Source of the DNA: Myxococcus stipitatus DSM 14675
GTDB taxonomy: Bacteria; Myxococcota; Myxococcia; Myxococcales; Myxococcaceae
Direction: 5' to 3'
DNA length: 64,000 nt
NCBI RefSeq assembly: GCF_000331735.1
Contig: NC_020126.1
Span: forward strand, 2,666,001 to 2,730,000
The position numbers and the translations under genes were made by a program. Numbering within the stretch: position 1 is the stretch's first letter; every line of letters starts with the position of its first letter. The notes under the pieces are model-generated. The model was not told where the DNA came from. It ran no database searches and saw only the letters and a list, made by a program, of their open reading frames with translations. Below are positions 33,462 through 42,050 of this stretch, piece by piece.

Positions 33462-35330
33462 ATGGGCAAGGACAATGGCAGCGGGGCGAACGTCTCCAGG
33501 CGCGGGTTCGAGAAAGAGGTGTTCACCGTCATCCGCTCGACGGCGAGAGTCAGCGACAAGAAAGCCCCCGACGACCTCCTGAGAAACATGGTCGCGATGT
33601 GGATTTCCGACGTCATGAACAGCGCCGACCTGGAGAAGATGGGGTGGTGGGCGGAGCTCGAGGCCTGGTCGAACAAGAAAGACAAGGCCAAGCCCGCCGC
33701 GGCGTTTCTGAAAGGCCTGCTCAAGACCTTCACTTTCGTCATCGAAGACTACCGGGCCACTTTGCCCGCCATGCTGGCGCAGTTCGAAAAGGACATGGCG
33801 GTTCGCTACTCGGCGATTCCTCGCTACTACGAGTTCATCCAGGCGCTACAGCAGACGATTTGGGCCAACGTCCCCGTCATATGTTACATCGGCGGCCACG
33901 CGAGTGGTGACATGTTTGGGATTGGGGCCTCCGCACTGCTCAAGGAGAGCATGGGCGTGGTCGTCTACAAGGCCGACAAAATCGAGCAGGACCACAGCGA
34001 CGGCATGCTCAGCTTCTTCTCCGAGTTGCTCGGGGCGAGCCGGGTTCGTCTCGCGGAGAGCTACCAGGAGGCGGTGAGCCGGGACTCCACCTTCAATGGC
34101 GTCTTCGAGCTCATGCGGACCCGGAGAGCATTTGCCTGGCTGGCTCCGTACAACATGGGGACCTACTTCCTGCGCTCACAGTTCCAACTGGGAGGCAGTG
34201 ACTGCTTGAAGGTCGAAGAGAACCGCGGCGTGATTCGCCAAGCGTTCCACGTCGAGCGCATCAAGCATGAGGACGCGCTGCGCCGCTACCTGGCGAAGCA
34301 CCTGGGCAATCTCTCGGGAGCGTTCGGCCGGAAGGTCCTCGTCCTCTGGAGCCGGTTCACGGGCAAGAAGGGCGAGTACCATCCCGAGCACGACACGAGC
34401 TTCAAGGGCCTCGCGCAGATGGCCTGGATGGCCGCGGAGCTGGACTACACGGTCATCATCGCCGGAGACAGGCCCATCGTTCACGAGCAAGTCATCGACA
34501 AGGATGCTCGCAGGAAGAAGTATGACGAAATCGTTGGGGCCGTGAACGAATGCTACGGGAACGGCCGGTGCGTCAATCTGACTGAGTTCTGGACGGACCC
34601 GGATTGGAAGCACTACTCCGGCGGCAAGCGCGTGGTGCAGTTCCAGCTCTACGAACTCCTCCACCGCCTGTGTGATGTGCGCCACCTTGGAATGCGCAGC
34701 GGCAACCTGGAGGCGCTCGCGCTGCTGGGCTATTTCGTGCGCTACATGGAGGAGGAGCAGAGCTACGGCGGCGAGCGCATGGTCGCGTGGCATCAGACGG
34801 GAATCGGCTATGAGCGAATCCTCCTGAGCGAGCCCCCCACCCGTGTGGGCAAGTACATCCACCATGACCTGAAGTTGAACAAAAGCGGGTTGTTCAAAAT
34901 GGGCGTTCTCCAAGCGTCGATGCCGCCCTACATCACTGCCCGCAACCGAGGGATTCCAGGCACTGCGTCTCGCTTCAAGCCCAATTTCGCGGACGAACTC
35001 AAGGAGATGGCCGAGAGCCAGAAGGAAGCGCTCGACAAGATTCCCCCGGAGAAGAGGGAGCTCCCGAAGGCGCAGCAGGCCCGGGCCCTCAGCAACAAGC
35101 GCGAGGAGCTGAGCAAAAACAGCGAGAAGCCCGGGCATGTCCGCAAGTACGAGAGCGGATTCGTCGACGAGGACCTCCTGAAGATTCTCGCGTACCTGCG
35201 TGAAGAGAACCCCTGTCTGGTCCCGGCAAAACGCCGTCCCACGGGCAACCCGGAGGCCATCACCTCCGCGAAGCAGCTCCTGCTCATGCAGGAGATACGG
35301 AAGCTCCTGGTTCGCGCCGTCACCTCGTGA
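33462..35330 (+). CDS. Orphan 622-aa protein, possibly glycosyltransferase-like C-terminal half
   Basis: Not recognised. The first 110 residues are helical, with several Trp. Residues 140-200 contain VPVICYIGGHASGDMFGIG. From about 285 a Rossmann-like alternation appears: KVLVLWSRFTGKKGEYHP, a helix, then LDYTVIIAGDRP; later CDVRHLGMRSGNLEALALLG resembles the sugar-nucleotide site of GT-B or fucosyltransferase-type enzymes, where 'G(M/T)RSGn...A..LG' is common. The C-terminal 120 residues are charged and helical. No signal peptide or membrane helix. It lies alone between IS3-type remnants and inside the long inverted repeat, so it may be cargo such as an effector or toxin. The glycosyltransferase reading is inference and the coding call itself is solid. 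Confidence 0.8.
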   Translation: MGKDNGSGANVSRRGFEKEVFTVIRSTARVSDKKAPDDLLRNMVAMWISDVMNSADLEKMGWWAELEAWSNKKDKAKPAAAFLKGLLKTFTFVIEDYRATLPAMLAQFEKDMAVRYSAIPRYYEFIQALQQTIWANVPVICYIGGHASGDMFGIGASALLKESMGVVVYKADKIEQDHSDGMLSFFSELLGASRVRLAESYQEAVSRDSTFNGVFELMRTRRAFAWLAPYNMGTYFLRSQFQLGGSDCLKVEENRGVIRQAFHVERIKHEDALRRYLAKHLGNLSGAFGRKVLVLWSRFTGKKGEYHPEHDTSFKGLAQMAWMAAELDYTVIIAGDRPIVHEQVIDKDARRKKYDEIVGAVNECYGNGRCVNLTEFWTDPDWKHYSGGKRVVQFQLYELLHRLCDVRHLGMRSGNLEALALLGYFVRYMEEEQSYGGERMVAWHQTGIGYERILLSEPPTRVGKYIHHDLKLNKSGLFKMGVLQASMPPYITARNRGIPGTASRFKPNFADELKEMAESQKEALDKIPPEKRELPKAQQARALSNKREELSKNSEKPGHVRKYESGFVDEDLLKILAYLREENPCLVPAKRRPTGNPEAITSAKQLLLMQEIRKLLVRAVTS

Positions 35331-35398
35331 TGCATGTAACCTCCGCCCCCAAGGCTCCCGGAGAATCACGCGAGTCCTCCGTCAACGGCCTCCCATCA

Positions 35399-35910
<512 letters not shown>

Positions 35911-35911
<1 letters not shown>

Positions 35912-36234
35912 CACTTCATCTCCTTCGCGAAGAAGGCCGCTGCATTTCTTAGTATCTCCCGCTCCAGCCGCAGCTCGCGGTTCTCCTTGCGCAGCCGGGC
36001 CAGTTCCTCGCGTTCCGCTGTCGTCAACGCACCGGCCTTGCCCTCGCCCCTGTCCATCTTCGTCTGCGCCACCCACAGCCTCAGTACAGACTGCGTCAGG
36101 TCCAAGTCCCGGGAGACCTGGGGGAGGGACTTGCCCTCCTCCAGCACCAGCTTCACCGCCCCAGCCTTGAACTCCGCCGAGAACTCACGGCGCGGCCTCC
36201 GGGGCTTCTTCTGCTTCTCCTCGTTCGCGGACAT
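35911..36234 (-). CDS. IS3-family transposase OrfA (intact frame)
   Basis: A 107-aa HTH_Tnp_1 protein from ATG 36234: a basic start, RREFSAEFKAGAVKLVLEEG, a helix-turn-helix (PQVSRDLDLTQSVLRLWV) and a coiled-coil end (LARLRKENRELRLEREILRN, then AAAFFAKEMK). The stop overlaps the beginning of the broken orfB. Without OrfB it cannot transpose, but such OrfA proteins can repress related elements. Confidence 0.8.
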
Positions 36235-36288
36235 CCCGTGCTCCTTCCCTCACATTTCGGGTGTCCACGGAACTGGCTCTCCCGCACT

Positions 36289-36903
36289 CCGATAGAGTCA
36301 GAACAACTCCCCGCAATGACAACACTCTCGCTCTCGAAGCTCGTGCACCCGAGCCGCCGGGTGGACGCTTTCGCGACACGGGCGCCTCTTGTTGCTGCCT
36401 GTCGCGGAGAGGTGGCGACTCCATTTGTCCGGCGGCCTGGCCTTCCTCCAGGTCGCTCATCTCGTCCACTTCTGCCGCCCAGCGTGGCTCAAGGCTCCCC
36501 TGCCGCCAGTCTTCGGCACCTCGAGCGCCGCTGCGCGGCCCTCCAATCCCGCGCTTCTTGAAGGTCGTCCCCAATCACAGGATGTCAGCACCGTTCTGCT
36601 GACGTCACGAGCCGGTCACAGCCTTGGTCACGAGGCTTGCCTGGAGGCGCCCCACTCGGGGTGCCGACCGTCCTTCAGCCCTTGCGTCATGCGCGGATAT
36701 CTTGGGGCTCCGCGTTCTCCAAGGACTCCGCGCGACCGCATGGACAGGACTGCCACCTTCTTTCGATGACACCCGACGATCCCAACCATTTCACGGTAGC
36801 TTTCCTGTTTCATGACAGTCGATTGCGCTTCGCACTTCGGGGTCCTTCTCATGGCCGATTCCCGGACCTCCAGTCCGGTGAGTCGACACTCGATCAACAC
36901 CTC
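36289..36903. other. Gene-free interval with the right inverted-repeat arm
   Basis: About 615 bases between the IS3 remnant and the repeat lipoprotein gene. It includes the repeat arm 36420-36569. The lipoprotein frame is open upstream to 36637, but that part has no signal or ribosome-binding site and looks non-coding. No promoter is clear. Confidence 0.4.
36420..36569 (-). repeat. Right arm of the long inverted repeat (pair with 32663-32845)
   Basis: Complement of the left arm: for example CTTGAAGGTCGTC at 36557-36569 and TGGCTCAAGGCTCCCCTGCC at 36484-36503. The two arms differ at many positions, so the repeat is old. Its source is unknown; it may be a decayed mobile element end. Confidence 0.85.
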
Positions 36904-39819
36904 ATGACCCCATTCCGAAGTCTGTGGCTCGCGGCCGCCCTCCTGATGGCCGCCTGTGGAACGACTGAGCTCGTGCCGCCCGACGACGTACAGGAAGCGA
37001 CGACGGCCCAGGGCCTCTCCACGCTCTCCGTGCGAGGAACCACCAGCGCGAGCGGCCTGGACACCACCACCCTCTCCATCCCCACCCCCGTCGGTACGGC
37101 CGCCGGAGATGTGCTGGTGATGCAGTTGAGCAATCGCGAGGCCGTCACCGCCGTCGCCACCCCGCCCGCTGGCTGGACGCTGCTGCGCTCCGAGCAGAGC
37201 GCCTCGGCCATCAAGTCCTGGCTCTTCCTCCGCGTGGCCAGCGCGGCCGAGCCGAGCAGCCACACCTTCACCCTCGACCTCGCCAGCGCCATGGCGGCCA
37301 CCCTGGTCGCGGTGTCGGGCGCGGACCCGCTCGAGCCCGTCGACGTGCACGTGGGCCAGAAGAATGGCAACAGCGCGAGCCTCGCGCTGCCCGTCGCCAC
37401 CACGTCGTCCGCGAACGGCCTCGCAGTGTGGTTCTCGGCCCAGGTCTGGGGAGGCACCACGTGCCCCGCGGTCCACACCCCTCCGACGGGCTTCACCGAG
37501 CAGCTCGACACCTGCCTCGCCTCGTCGTCGCGCGGCATGCTGCACAGCTCCGCCACCTCGGAGCTCGGGGCCGCAGGTGCCCAGCCCGCCTTCACCGGCA
37601 GCTCCACGCTCCCCAACACCAACATCACGCACGCGGTGGTGCTGCGTCCCCTCCAGCCGCCGGCCACCGGGGAGATCACCTTCGTCGGCACCACGCACGC
37701 GAGCGGCAAGACGGTCACCAGCCTGACCCTCTCGACCCCTACGGGCGTCGCCGCCGGTCACGTGCTGCTGGCGCACCTTGCGAACCGGAACCAGATCGCC
37801 GCCGAGATCACCCCGCCTGCGGGTTGGACGCTGGTGCGCACCGACATGAGCACCTGGAGCATCCGCGGCTGGGTCTTCGTCCGCGTCGCCACCGCCGGCG
37901 AGCCCGCGAGCCACACGTTCCAGAGCTCCATCGCGAGCTACCTCGTCGGCAACCTCGTGGCGTATGCCGGCGTCAATCCGGCCAACCCGATCGACACGCA
38001 CGCAGGCAAGAGCAACAGCAGCTCGACCGTCTTCACGACACCGCAGCTGAGCACCTCGACCCCGGGCGGGGCCGCCGTCTGGTTCGGCGCGCAGGCGTGG
38101 ACCGGCGCCGCATGTCCGACCCCGGCCATCGAGCCCCCCGTGGGCTTCGCCGAGACCTACGACACCTGCCTGGTGTCCTCGTCACAGGGCCTCGTCTTCA
38201 ACGCCGCCTTCATGCCCCTCGCAGGTGCCGGCATCCAGGGCCCGTTCAACGGGAGCTCGACGTTCGCCGAGACCAACGTCGCGCAGGTCGTCGCCCTTCG
38301 CCGCGCCGAGGTCGCACCGCCCGCGGGGGTCGCGTTGCGTGGGAGCTCGCGCCACAGCGGCCTGTCGATCTCTTCGCTGTCGATCCCCAAGCCGTCGGGG
38401 ACCGAGGCCAACGACGCGCTCATCGCGCGGGTGACCGTGCGCAACAACATCACCGCGACCGTCACGCCGCCCGCCGGCTGGACGTTCCTGCGCTCGGAGC
38501 AGAGCGCCTATGCCATCCGCACCTGGATCTTCTACCGCGTCGCGGGCGCCTCCGAGCCCGCGAGCTACGCGTTCGGACTGGACGCGACCACCCACATGGC
38601 GGGGAGCGTGGAGTCCTTCAGCGGCGTCGATCCGCTCCAGCCGATCGACGTGCACGCAGGCCAGAAGAACGGCGACTCCGCGTCGTTCACCGTGCCCGAT
38701 CTGGTGACCGTTGGCGTGGGGGGCCTCGCCGTCTGGTACGGCTCACAGGTCTGGCCGGACGCCACCTGCCCGGCCACCGGCATCGAGCCGCCGCTCGGCT
38801 TCACCGAGGCCTTCGACGCGTGCCTGGGTCACGCCAACGGACTGCTCTTCAATGCGGCCTACCGGTCGCTCACCGCGCCGGGCCTCCAGACGGGCCTCTC
38901 CGGCAGCTCCGCGTTCGTGCAGACCAACACCGCGCACGTGATCGTCCTGCGCGCCGCCAACGCCCCCCGTTGCATCGTCGGGGACACGTACGCGAGCACC
39001 TTCACGCTCCAGGGTACCGTGGCCGCGCCGCAGATCGTGGAGCCCTCGGGCCTGGCCGCGAGCCGCGTGGTCGGCAACGCGCTCTACGTGCACAACGAAG
39101 ACACCACCGCGCTCGTCGCGATCAACACCCTCAACGCGAGCACGCTCGGCACGTTCAACGTGACCAACGTGACGCCGGCCGACTGGGAGGACCTCGCAAC
39201 CGGGCCCTGCCCGAGCGGCTCGTGCATCTTCATCGGTGACATCGGGAAGTGGAGCGCCAACTTCCCTCCGGGGGGCAGCCCCACGTCGTTCACGATCTAC
39301 CGCCTGCCCGAGCCGGATCTCGCCAACGGCCAGACCTCGGGGGGGCTCGTCGCCGAGGCCTTCCCGTTCGTCTATCCGGACGGCTCGAAGGACGCGGAGT
39401 CGCTGATGGTGCACCCCACCACCGGGGACATCTACGTCGTCACCAAGAACGGGGACACGGGGCAAAGCGGCGTGTACAAGTTCCCCCAGCCGCTGACGCC
39501 GGGCGTGCAGGCCACGCTGATCCACGTCCACACGATCCAGCTGCCGCTGAACGGAGACGCCAACTTCTCGGCCGCGACCGCGGCGGCGATCCACCCATGC
39601 GCGGATCGCTTCCTCCTTCGCACCTACCGCACCGTCTACGAGTTCCGTGCGACTCCGGGACTCGGCTTCGAGTCGGCCGTCTTCGCGACGCCCGTCACGC
39701 TGACCGACACCTCCGAGGGCCAGGGTGAGGCGATCGAATACGAGGCCAACGGCGCGGGCTACTTCACGATGAGCGAGAGCCCCTCGCCCTTCAGGCTCAA
39801 GCGCGTGCCCCTGCGGTAG
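36904..39819 (+). CDS. Large lipoprotein with three about 218-residue beta repeats and a propeller-like C-terminus
   Basis: A 971-aa lipoprotein (signal ending LLMAACG, Cys 19). Three homologous modules begin near residues 37, 257 and 475. Each has 'G(T/S)(T/S)xxSG...L(S)IPxPxG...ND(V/A)L', TPPAGWTLLR(S/T), the core Y/W-x-R-V-A-(S/G)-A-x-EP-(S/A)S(Y/H)(T/A)F, then ...GVDPL.PIDVHAGQKN and a Cys pair around 'C...TGIEPPxGFTE'. The last about 280 residues resemble a six-blade propeller (SGLAASRVVGNALYVHNED, ESLMVHPTTGDIYVVTKNGD). Modules of this kind occur in carbohydrate-binding and adhesive secreted proteins; the role here is unknown. It is closed by a strong hairpin at 39841-39887. Confidence 0.85.
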   Translation: MTPFRSLWLAAALLMAACGTTELVPPDDVQEATTAQGLSTLSVRGTTSASGLDTTTLSIPTPVGTAAGDVLVMQLSNREAVTAVATPPAGWTLLRSEQSASAIKSWLFLRVASAAEPSSHTFTLDLASAMAATLVAVSGADPLEPVDVHVGQKNGNSASLALPVATTSSANGLAVWFSAQVWGGTTCPAVHTPPTGFTEQLDTCLASSSRGMLHSSATSELGAAGAQPAFTGSSTLPNTNITHAVVLRPLQPPATGEITFVGTTHASGKTVTSLTLSTPTGVAAGHVLLAHLANRNQIAAEITPPAGWTLVRTDMSTWSIRGWVFVRVATAGEPASHTFQSSIASYLVGNLVAYAGVNPANPIDTHAGKSNSSSTVFTTPQLSTSTPGGAAVWFGAQAWTGAACPTPAIEPPVGFAETYDTCLVSSSQGLVFNAAFMPLAGAGIQGPFNGSSTFAETNVAQVVALRRAEVAPPAGVALRGSSRHSGLSISSLSIPKPSGTEANDALIARVTVRNNITATVTPPAGWTFLRSEQSAYAIRTWIFYRVAGASEPASYAFGLDATTHMAGSVESFSGVDPLQPIDVHAGQKNGDSASFTVPDLVTVGVGGLAVWYGSQVWPDATCPATGIEPPLGFTEAFDACLGHANGLLFNAAYRSLTAPGLQTGLSGSSAFVQTNTAHVIVLRAANAPRCIVGDTYASTFTLQGTVAAPQIVEPSGLAASRVVGNALYVHNEDTTALVAINTLNASTLGTFNVTNVTPADWEDLATGPCPSGSCIFIGDIGKWSANFPPGGSPTSFTIYRLPEPDLANGQTSGGLVAEAFPFVYPDGSKDAESLMVHPTTGDIYVVTKNGDTGQSGVYKFPQPLTPGVQATLIHVHTIQLPLNGDANFSAATAAAIHPCADRFLLRTYRTVYEFRATPGLGFESAVFATPVTLTDTSEGQGEAIEYEANGAGYFTMSESPSPFRLKRVPLR

Positions 39820-39840
39820 GACCGCGTCGACACGTCGAGG

Positions 39841-39887
39841 AGCAAGGCCGGTCGTGGGGCACGTCCCCATTGCCGGCCTTGCTGTTC
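39841..39887 (+). terminator. Strong two-level hairpin after the repeat lipoprotein
   Basis: AGCAAGGCCGG (39841-39851) pairs perfectly with CCGGCCTTGCT (39873-39883), and an inner GGGG/CCCC stem is enclosed. A short GTTCC follows rather than a T-run. Confidence 0.7.
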
Positions 39888-39907
39888 CGACTTGGGAGCT
39901 CGCGCGG

Positions 39908-40123
39908 TCAAGTCCCGACTCGTGTGGAGTTGGTGCGGTAGCGGCGGTCATCCCAGATGCCAGAGACTTCGAGGGCGACTGCGGTGATGAGGCGAAGGGC
40001 GCTGGCGCGGTCCGGGAAGGAGCCCACGGAGCGGATGCGGCGCTTCACTTCGCCATGAAGTCGCTCCAGGCCATGGGTGCTGCGAAGCCGCTTCCAGTGG
40101 GCCTCGGGGAAGGAGAAGAAGCA
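39908..40123 (-). pseudogene. IS256-family (mutator type) transposase C-terminal fragment
   Basis: The frame contains HWKRLRSTHGLERLHGEVKR, RRIRSVGSFPDRASALRL and WDDRRYRT, the conserved end of IS256-type transposases including the final Glu region. Only about 70 residues remain. The sequence ahead of it belongs to the adjacent membrane-protein gene's downstream region, so this is a scrap. Confidence 0.85.
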
Positions 40124-40190
40124 GGTGCGCGTCCTGCACCGAATTGCCGCCGCTCCCGGTGAGCCGCTGCACCGCCGGGCGCTCTCGTCA

Positions 40191-40607
40191 TCAAGAGGTG
40201 ACCTTCTGGGGACGCAGCAGCGCGGCGGCCAGCACCACTCCGTAGACCACCGCGCTTCCATGGACCCCGAGCGCGAAGGCGAGCGAGGCACCACCATGCA
40301 GCACGGTCAGCGCGTCCACGGTGGGCATCACGATGGTGGCGAGGACGAAGACACCCGCGGCCTTTCGCTGCCGGATGGCCACCAGGGCGAACATCGCCAG
40401 TGCCAGGCCGAAGTCCCTGCCCGCCTTGACGTAAAGCCAGGGGATGACCTCGCTCCCGGAGTCGGTCAGGCCGAAGCCCCTGGCCGCGCTTATCGGGTCC
40501 AGCGCGCCTCGGAGGCTGAGGAACAGCAGGAAGGCGCCCAGCAGCAAGGTGAACAAGGCCGTGGGCGAGGTGAGCCTCCAGGACAACTGTGAATGGCTCG
40601 GGTTCAT
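40191..40607 (-). CDS. DUF4267-like four-helix membrane protein
   Basis: A 138-aa integral membrane protein from ATG 40607, which has CTGGAGG five bases ahead. Four hydrophobic segments are visible (ALFTLLLGAFLLFLSLRGAL, DFGLALAMFALVAIR, GVFVLATIVMPTVDALTVL and VVYGVVLAAALL), with the conserved-looking RGFGL...YVKAGRD between helices 1 and 2 typical of the DUF4267 family. Function unknown. It is divergent from the AraC-type regulator (40755), which probably controls it. Confidence 0.8.
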   Translation of the reverse strand: MNPSHSQLSWRLTSPTALFTLLLGAFLLFLSLRGALDPISAARGFGLTDSGSEVIPWLYVKAGRDFGLALAMFALVAIRQRKAAGVFVLATIVMPTVDALTVLHGGASLAFALGVHGSAVVYGVVLAAALLRPQKVTS

Positions 40608-40754
40608 GAGGCCTCCAGATGAAGCGCGGGTGTCGTTCATGGCCGAGAATGTGACGGAGTGGCCGCGGAGACGCTATTCGCGGACGGCTCAACATTTTGT
40701 CTGAAACGCTCAGGGCGCGAGCGCTGGAGGCAGCCCGCTGCTAGCCTCGAGGAC

Positions 40755-41690
40755 ATGGACCTCTCGCATGCTTCCGACCTGCTGGGGCAGATTCTCGAGC
40801 GAACCCGTCTGAGAGGGGAGCTCTACTGTCGCACCGTGGCACGGGCCCCATGGGGGCTACGCTTTGCTCCCACGGCCTCTGCGACCCTGCACCTGATCAT
40901 CTCGGGCTCCTGTCACCTGACGCAGGGCCGGGACGCCGTCTCGCTGGGGCCTGGTGATGTCGTGCTGCTGCCGCGCGGCGACGGGCATGCCGTCGCGGAC
41001 TCGCCCCGCAGCCCCAAGCTGAGGCTGGAAGAGTGGTTGGCGACACGTGGCGAAGGGGCCTCCTCGTATGTGCTGGGCGGGGCCGGCGTCGAGTCGCGGG
41101 TGCTCTGCGGCTTCTTCGCGTTCGACGAGCCGGGGGCGCACCCCGTGTTGCGGCTGCTTCCCGAGCGGGTCCACCTGCGGGGGGCTTCCGAAGATGCGCG
41201 TGCCCTGTTGCCCATCGTGTCGCTGCTCGAACGGGAGTACGAGAGGGGAGAGCGAGGCTCCTCGGTCATCGTCTCTCGGTTGCTCGACATTCTCCTGGTG
41301 CAGGTGCTTCGGGCGTGGGCGGACGCTCAGCCACCGGGCGGCGCGGGCTGGTTGGGGGCGCTCGGCGACCGGACGCTCGCCAGCGCCCTGGGCTGGATGC
41401 ACGCGGAGCCGGGGCGGAGCTGGACAGTGAGCGAGCTGGCGCGGCGCTCAGGAACCTCGAGGGCGACACTCGCGCGGCGCTTCGCGAGCCAGGTGGGCGT
41501 GGCGCCTCATGAGTACCTCACGCGACTTCGGATGCAGGAGGCCGCACGCGCGCTGCGTGAGGGACAGGATGGGCTCGCGGCCATCGCGGGCTGCGTGGGT
41601 TACGAGTCCGAGTTTGCCTTCAATCGGGCTTTTCGGAGGGAGATGGGAGTGCCTCCCGGCGAGTACCGGCGCAAGGCTCGGGAGGGCTGA
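40755..41690 (+). CDS. AraC-family regulator with cupin_6 sensor domain
   Basis: A 311-aa regulator starting at ATG 40755 after CGAGGA. Residues 20-180 form the cupin_6 sensor (APWGLRFAPTASATLHLIIS, LGPGDVVLLPRGDGHAV). The C-terminal part has two helix-turn-helix units (VSELARRSGTSRATLARRF; LAAIAGCVGYESEFAFNRAF) with the ending GVPPGEYRR. It has the same architecture as the regulator at 19340-20320. It is divergent from the DUF4267 membrane-protein gene with about 147 bases between starts, a plausible target promoter. Confidence 0.92.
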   Translation: MDLSHASDLLGQILERTRLRGELYCRTVARAPWGLRFAPTASATLHLIISGSCHLTQGRDAVSLGPGDVVLLPRGDGHAVADSPRSPKLRLEEWLATRGEGASSYVLGGAGVESRVLCGFFAFDEPGAHPVLRLLPERVHLRGASEDARALLPIVSLLEREYERGERGSSVIVSRLLDILLVQVLRAWADAQPPGGAGWLGALGDRTLASALGWMHAEPGRSWTVSELARRSGTSRATLARRFASQVGVAPHEYLTRLRMQEAARALREGQDGLAAIAGCVGYESEFAFNRAFRREMGVPPGEYRRKAREG

Positions 41691-42050
41691 TGCTCCTGGG
41701 CCACTTCCTGAGTGGAACTGCGTCATCGCGGGGTGGCCCCATGGCCGTCACGACACGCTCACGGCATGAGCAGCCGAGGGTTTCTCTCACGTGCCCCTGC
41801 TTCTCGATGCGGCCGGGAATGTTCTCGAATAGGCCGCCTGGCCGGCCTTCTATTCGCCCGATGCGCGGGCCTGCCGCCCGTGCGCGAGGCAGAGCTGCTC
41901 ACGCCGTGGGCCAAGGCGAAGGACGCGCCCGTTGCACCGGCCGCCTCCGGTCAGGGCGGGTAGGGCGCGTCGCGAGCGGGAAGGGCAGGGCCCCTGTCAT
42001 CGGGACCTCTGCCTGGCGGCCGGGCGCGCGCGGCCACCCATCGAGACGCG
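41691..42050. other. Convergent intergenic region
   Basis: About 360 bases between the AraC regulator and the kinase gene, which converge. No T-rich terminator and no credible gene is visible; open frames here are continuations of shadows of the kinase gene. Confidence 0.35.
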
